This document shows positions 59,915 to 64,000 of a DNA stretch of 64,000 nt, in pieces. The notes under the pieces were generated by a model. That model searched no databases. It saw nothing but the letters and a program-made list of their open reading frames with translations, and was not told the origin of the DNA. The stretch lies in contig CABTYO010000006.1 of NCBI GenBank assembly GCA_902489075.1, positions 20,893 through 84,892 on the forward strand, read 5' to 3'. The DNA comes from an uncultured Faecalicatena sp. (GTDB lineage Bacteria; Bacillota; Clostridia; Lachnospirales; Lachnospiraceae). Position numbers and translations under genes: made by a program. The stretch's first letter is position 1; the number at the start of each line of letters is the position of its first letter.

Positions 59915-60577
59915 TTAAGAAAGTTTAAAGCCCATTCCCCATACCGTCTGGATGTAGGTATCTGTCCCGCTTGCCTTTAACTTGGAACGGATGTTGCTGA
60001 TGTGCACATTGATCGTTTTATCTTCTATATAATATTCATCTTCCCAGGCATATTCATAAATCACCTGTTTGGTAAATACCTTCTTCGGATGCTTGCAGAG
60101 TAATTCCAGTATCTTGAACTCATGCCTGGTAAAATCGATATTTTCCCCGGATACTTTCATCTCCTGCGTCTCCGGGTCCAGTGACCATTCCTTATAGTGG
60201 ATGACACTGTCAGAATCGAAGGTCTGCGTACTGCGAAGCTGGACCTGGATGCGCACGAGAAGCTCCCGCAGGTCAAAAGGCTTACAGATATAGTCATTCG
60301 CCCCGGAAGATAAAAGCTCCACCTTGCTGTCCAGTTCGTTCTTCGCAGAAAGCACGATGACCGGGACCTTTCCGGCAAATGTGTGGATCAGCTCCTCCCC
60401 GGTCATTCCCGGAAGCATCAGATCCAGAAGAATCAGGTCAAAGCGCTCCATCTGAAAACGCAGTGCACCTTCCGTTCCTGAGAACGCCTGGGTGCAGGCG
60501 TAGTGATTCTCCGTGAGATATTCAAAGATCATATTGTTGATATTGGGGTCGTCTTCTATGATTAGTATTGACTGCAT
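59915..60577 (-). CDS. OmpR family response regulator of the RR-ABC-HK cluster
   Basis: A 220-residue regulator. The receiver has IIEDDPN, phosphoacceptor D52 in LILLDLMLPG, T/S in VLSAKNE and K in ICKPFD; the winged helix has FTRHEFKILELLCKHPKKVFTK and DKTINVHISNIRSKLK. ATG 60577 follows AGAGGACC. It is the first gene of the RR-ATPase-permease-HK cluster. Its stop codon lies inside TTTCTTAACCTTTTCTTTG, an 11-base-period direct repeat that could be its binding site before the ATPase gene. Confidence in that site is low. Confidence 0.94.
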   Translation of the reverse strand: MQSILIIEDDPNINNMIFEYLTENHYACTQAFSGTEGALRFQMERFDLILLDLMLPGMTGEELIHTFAGKVPVIVLSAKNELDSKVELLSSGANDYICKPFDLRELLVRIQVQLRSTQTFDSDSVIHYKEWSLDPETQEMKVSGENIDFTRHEFKILELLCKHPKKVFTKQVIYEYAWEDEYYIEDKTINVHISNIRSKLKASGTDTYIQTVWGMGFKLS

Positions 60578-60626
60578 GGTCTGGTCCTCTTCATTTCTCA
60601 TATTTGTGGTATAACTTCTATATGTT

Positions 60627-61424
60627 TTACAGCGGCAGATCCCGCTTACTGAATCTGATAATTCCAACTCCCAGCAAAACCAGTCCGACTGCATACAGAA
60701 TCGCACATGTCAGCCACGCTTCCCCGTCTCCTGCTGCCAGTCCGTCGACATTGAACAACGTCAGAGGCGTCGCATATTTCAGATTCTCAAACTTATCCCC
60801 CACCTGTGAAATCATCTGCACAAGAACAGAATACACCACAACCGCCGTGCTGATACCTGACGATGTCCTGGACTCGTTGCAGAAACAGGATGCGCAGAAG
60901 CAAGCCCCGCCAAAGAACACAAGCAGTCCTAAAAGTCCCACATTCACTCTCAGGAAAGCCGCCGTCTCCATCTCTCCCGGGAACAGAACCTCACTGACTA
61001 CCATGACCAGGGCTGTAATATACGCCACCATAACTACCAGTGTTGTCAGCAGAAATACACCCTGTGTGAGCATGATCTTCCATCTCTTCTGCGGCACTGC
61101 CAGCAGATACGCCATGGAGCCGTTATCCACATACTTTGCCGCCAGCCTGTTACACAGGATGATAATGAACACTCCCGGAAATGCCACATAAAGCATCCCA
61201 TATAAATATCCTGACACAAACTCCAAAAGTGTCGTCCCCACATCCAGCATTCCAAACGCCGCAAACAGATCCGGCATACTCTCCGCCATCATTTTCAGGC
61301 TGTCCCCCAGCTTCGGATCGAACATCATCGTGATCATTGTGCCATACATACTGAGCACTGCGAGGAAAATCACAAGCAGCAGCCAGTTGGATTTGATTTC
61401 TTTCTTAAATAAAGTCGCATTCAT
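60627..61424 (-). CDS. ABC-2 type permease of the TetR-linked exporter
   Basis: A 265-residue membrane protein with six predicted helices (near 15-35, 60-85, 108-130, 148-170, 178-198 and 238-258) and a short N-terminal helix MNATLFKKEIKSNWLLLVI. Its ATG overlaps the ATPase stop codon by one base. No substrate motif is visible. The gene ends 49 bases before the response regulator of the next cluster, so read-through is possible. Confidence 0.87.
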   Translation of the reverse strand: MNATLFKKEIKSNWLLLVIFLAVLSMYGTMITMMFDPKLGDSLKMMAESMPDLFAAFGMLDVGTTLLEFVSGYLYGMLYVAFPGVFIIILCNRLAAKYVDNGSMAYLLAVPQKRWKIMLTQGVFLLTTLVVMVAYITALVMVVSEVLFPGEMETAAFLRVNVGLLGLLVFFGGACFCASCFCNESRTSSGISTAVVVYSVLVQMISQVGDKFENLKYATPLTLFNVDGLAAGDGEAWLTCAILYAVGLVLLGVGIIRFSKRDLPL

Positions 61425-62320
61425 TACTTTTCTGCCCCCTCTCCGTAAAAATGCATGAAGAACTCTTCCAGGCTCTGGGTGCGCACATCCAGGTCTGTGA
61501 TCGTGTACTCCCCTGCCTTCTTGATAAAAGTATCCAGATTCTTTCCTACTCTGGCAGTCACAGTCCTGCTTCCCGCCTGATAAGCTGCCTTCGGAAATTC
61601 TGCCGCGAAGGCCTCTGCCATAACCGCATCCTTGAAGGTAATCTCAATATTCTTCTGCCGTCCCTCTTTCAGCTTCTCTATCTCCTCGACTGCCACCAGC
61701 TTTCCCTCACGGATAATCGCCGCCCGATCACAGGTACGCTCCACCTCTTCGAACATGTGGGAGGACATCAGGATTGTCTTTCCCGCCTTCTTCTCCTCAA
61801 GGACCAGCTCCACGAACCGGTTCTGCATCAGCGGGTCCAAGCCTGAAGTCGGTTCATCCAGAATCAGAATCTCCGAAGCCGGGTCCATGAATGCACAGAC
61901 GATCCCGATCTTCTGCTTCATCCCCTTGGACATCTTTTTCAGCTTGCCCATAGCATCCAGTTCGAACCGCTCCATCAATTCCTGTGCCCGTCCCATGCCT
62001 TTCATATTCTTCATCTTCGCCACAAAACGGATGAATTCCATCCCGTTCATGGAGTCGATAAATGCAATCTCACCCGGCAGATATCCCAATGACTTCTGGA
62101 TCTCATCCGCCTCCTTAAAGCAGTCCTTTCCCATAATCGTAAGCTTCCCCTGATCCGGCTTGATAAACCCCATCAGCTGCCGTATGGTCGTTGTCTTTCC
62201 TGCACCGTTAGGTCCTAAAAATCCCAGGACCTCTCCTTTATGTACAGAAAAGCTGACATCAAAAACGCCCCTCCCCTGTCCATAATCTTTCGTAATGTGG
62301 CTGATCTCAATCACGCTCAT
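61424..62320 (-). CDS. ABC transporter ATPase of the TetR-linked exporter
   Basis: A 298-residue ATPase: Walker A GPNGAGKTT, Q-loop LPGEIAFIDSMNG region, signature KKMSKGMKQKIG (MSKGM in place of LSGGQ), Walker B ILILDEPTSGLDP and switch MSSHMFEEV. A C-terminal domain of about 80 residues follows. It overlaps the tetR stop by 14 bases and the permease start by one base, so all three genes are translationally linked. It probably drives drug or lipid export under TetR control. Confidence 0.9.
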   Translation of the reverse strand: MSVIEISHITKDYGQGRGVFDVSFSVHKGEVLGFLGPNGAGKTTTIRQLMGFIKPDQGKLTIMGKDCFKEADEIQKSLGYLPGEIAFIDSMNGMEFIRFVAKMKNMKGMGRAQELMERFELDAMGKLKKMSKGMKQKIGIVCAFMDPASEILILDEPTSGLDPLMQNRFVELVLEEKKAGKTILMSSHMFEEVERTCDRAAIIREGKLVAVEEIEKLKEGRQKNIEITFKDAVMAEAFAAEFPKAAYQAGSRTVTARVGKNLDTFIKKAGEYTITDLDVRTQSLEEFFMHFYGEGAEK

Positions 62321-62939
62321 CCTGATACTCCTCCTTATAAAACATCTTTCTCATCATTCCTATCCACATGTTGAATTCCTGATTCATCTCATCCAGACTG
62401 ACCTGACTGCCCGACATCTGTACATCATGCATATATCCGTCCGCCATCCACCGCAGCATCTTGTAAACATGGTACGGATTCACCCCGTCCCTGAACTTAT
62501 AAGCATCAATTCCGCTGAAGTACATCTTATAAAGCTGGTCCTCCTGCATGATGTTCACCACTTTCAGGTCCTCCGATACCTCTTCCTTTTCCGAATAAAA
62601 GGCCCGCACTGCGAAATCCATGATATACGGACTCTTTTCCAGAATCTCCATTTTCATAGAGCTGGAATAACTCAGAAGTTCAAAGAAATCTGTGATTTCC
62701 CCAAACTTTGAATCAATCACCTGTTCCTTCATCACCTCGATCAGGTAATCGTATAAGAACAGATACAATTCCTTCTTATTATGGAAATAGTAGAACAGAA
62801 GCCCTTTGGATATCCCGGCCTTTGCCGCGATCAGATCCGTCGATGCCCGCTTATATTCATTCTTTGCAAACACCTCCATGGCTGCATTCATAATGGCGAG
62901 CTGCTTCTCCTCCGGAAGTGAATAAAACTTCTCGTTCAT
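62307..62939 (-). CDS. TetR/AcrR family transcriptional regulator
   Basis: A 210-residue repressor. The N-terminal helix-turn-helix is clear (EEKQLAIMNAAMEVFAKNEY, ASTDLIAAKAGISKGLLFYYF, FHNKKELYLFLYDY), and the remaining 150 residues form the variable ligand-binding domain with several aromatic residues. It is the first gene of the tetR-ATPase-permease operon and overlaps the ATPase start. The inverted repeat TTGAC-N7-GTCAA, 33-49 bases upstream of its start, is its likely operator. Confidence 0.93.
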   Translation of the reverse strand: MNEKFYSLPEEKQLAIMNAAMEVFAKNEYKRASTDLIAAKAGISKGLLFYYFHNKKELYLFLYDYLIEVMKEQVIDSKFGEITDFFELLSYSSSMKMEILEKSPYIMDFAVRAFYSEKEEVSEDLKVVNIMQEDQLYKMYFSGIDAYKFRDGVNPYHVYKMLRWMADGYMHDVQMSGSQVSLDEMNQEFNMWIGMMRKMFYKEEYQDERD

Positions 62940-62954
62940 GGTGTCCTCCCTTCT

Positions 62955-62990
62955 GGTTTGACCCGTTCGGTTTGACTTGTCTGGTCAACC
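62955..62990 (-). promoter_or_regulatory. TetR operator region
   Basis: Three half-site-like words: GGTTTGAC (62955-62962), GGTTTGAC (62969-62976) and the inverted GGTCAACC (62983-62990). The last two contain the perfect inverted repeat TTGAC-N7-GTCAA (62972-62988). Confidence 0.6.
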
Positions 62991-62999
62991 CTTAGTTAC

Positions 63000-63027
63000 A
63001 GAATACACGATTGACTATAATTTGCAA
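63000..63027 (-). promoter_or_regulatory. Candidate promoter of the tetR operon
   Basis: On the minus strand TTGCAA (63022-63027), a 16-base spacer and TATTCT (63000-63005), just upstream of the operator. Confidence 0.45.
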
Positions 63028-63062
63028 CCCCTCCGGAAATGTATTTTTTCCCAGCTGAATCA

Positions 63063-63107
63063 AAAGGACAGATAAATGTATTCACACTGCTCATTTATCT
63101 GTCCTTT
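63063..63107. terminator. Terminator of the aminotransferase gene
   Basis: AAAGGACAGATAAATG (63063-63078) and CATTTATCTGTCCTTT (63092-63107) are perfect 16-base arms with T-rich flanks on both strands. Confidence 0.85.
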
Positions 63108-63132
63108 ATTTTATACTGAAATCTTCTTTCCC

Positions 63133-63977
63133 CTAGAACACATACTTCTTCAGCCGCTCCATAGCCTCCTTCACCAGCTCATGAGGCAGCGCCAGATTCA
63201 CTCTGATTGCATACTCTCCATGGAACGGTCTGCCGTCCTGCCAGATCACGCCGACTTCGACTCCTGCCTTCAGCAGTTCATCTAAAGTCTTCCCATGCTC
63301 CCTGCACCACTCTTCACAATCCAGGAACAGCATATACGTTCCCTGTGGTTTCGCCAGCTTCACACCTTTAAAGTTAGCAAGGATATACTCGTAAGCGTAA
63401 TCCACGTTGCTGCTTAAGACTTCCCGAAGCTCATCCACCCACTGCATTCCTTCCTCGCAGTAAGCGCCTGTCAGCGCATGCATGGACAGGACATTGCAGG
63501 AGTTATAATGTGAAGCAGTCGATACTTTTTCTACACGGTCACGTAAATAGGAATTATAAATCACATGGTAGGAACCAATCAGGCCTGCCAGATTAAATGT
63601 CTTGGACGGTGCATAGACTGCCACTGTCCGGTTCTTTGCATCTTCTGATACTGTCTGTGTCGGAATATGTGTATATCCCGGCATGGTGAGGTCTGCCCAT
63701 ATCTCATCTGAAATCACAACACAGTCGTACTTCTGATATAATGCCATTGCTTTTTCAAGCTCTTCTCTCTCCCAGACTCTTCCTGACGGGTTATGTGGAG
63801 AACAGATCACTGTACAATGAATCTTATGTTCCTTTAACTTCTTTTCCATATCCTCATAATCCATACGCCAGATTCCGTTCTCATCCAGTTTCAGATCACT
63901 TAAAATAATATTTCTGCCGGTATTTTCAATCGTCTTAGTAAATCCGATATAAGTAGGAGAATGAAGTAAAATAGCCT
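63133..63977 (-). CDS. MalY/PatB family PLP aminotransferase (partial)
   Basis: 280 residues of a fold-type I PLP enzyme; about 110 N-terminal residues are missing. The open frame continues past the internal ATG at 63864 to the window edge, with AILLHSPTYIGFTKTIENTG and DENGIWRMDYEDMEKKL preserved, so this is a truncated gene rather than one starting at 63864. Conserved parts are CSPHNPSGRVW, VVISDEIWADL, the PLP lysine in APSKTFNLAGL, and IRVNLALPHELVKEAMERL. The family includes cystathionine beta-lyases (C-S lyases) that release homocysteine or other thiols. The break coincides with a sequencing adapter. Confidence 0.92.
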
Positions 63978-64000
63978 AGATCGGAAGAGCACACGTCTGA
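63978..64000 (+). other. Illumina TruSeq adapter sequence at the window edge (artefact)
   Basis: The final 23 bases begin AGATCGGAAGAGCACACGTC and continue as the standard TruSeq adapter. They interrupt the MalY reading frame and are not genomic. Confidence 0.97.

Noticed and set aside
63133..63864. Complete 243-residue aminotransferase starting at ATG 63864
   Set aside because: The frame continues upstream with conserved MalY residues to the adapter, so the gene is truncated.

Overview
The window reads as a stretch of a Gram-positive, spore-forming gut anaerobe, most likely family Lachnospiraceae (Clostridia). The pointers are a CodY regulator, a SigK-type sporulation sigma factor, a CIRCE-controlled groES-groEL pair, a DUF5688 protein, the mtaB-ireB-ruvX-DUF1292-fur-RNase J order, strong AGGAGG-type ribosome sites and moderate G+C. 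Genus and species cannot be read from the sequence. Gene density is high, most genes lie on the minus strand, and I see no prophage, insertion sequence, plasmid gene or CRISPR array.

Layout. 0.1-3 kb: nfo and a YtrA-type GntR/ABC module with a readable promoter-operator. 3-9 kb: azlCD, tRNA-Arg(CCG), a DUF5688 protein, efp, yqeG, a chorismate mutase-shikimate kinase fusion and a membrane-anchored amidase. 9-13 kb: a ureohydrolase/AGCS symporter/asparaginase operon facing an Lrp regulator. 13-17 kb: guaB and groESL, separated by a giant palindrome. 17-24 kb: comM-dprA-topA-codY, then sigK followed by a second giant palindrome. 24-36 kb: translation and RNA maintenance (trhP, trmR, RNase J, fur, ruvX, ireB, mtaB, thiI, a cysteine desulfurase, rsmE, prmA) plus a histidine-less HPr-like protein. 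36-40 kb: an EamA transporter, mogA, moaC and a second AGCS symporter.

40-64 kb is transport and sensing. A two-component system and a separate ABC module appear to share one response-regulator box architecture, next to a small antisense-like RNA without a toxin gene. A MarR operon encodes a heterodimeric ABC exporter. MFS and MATE transporters, a cytidylate kinase-like protein, a GH3 beta-glucosidase with a divergent AraC regulator, an RR-ABC-permease-HK cluster and a TetR-ABC-permease cluster follow. A MalY-type aminotransferase is cut off at the right edge.

Most unusual features: two near-perfect inverted-repeat elements (about 290-308 bp) with the same branched fold but unrelated sequences, each starting just after a gene's stop codon; the paired response-regulator promoters; the orphan antisense-like RNA; a 15-bp minisatellite in an ABC leader. 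The last 23 bases match the Illumina TruSeq adapter, so the right edge is artefactual.
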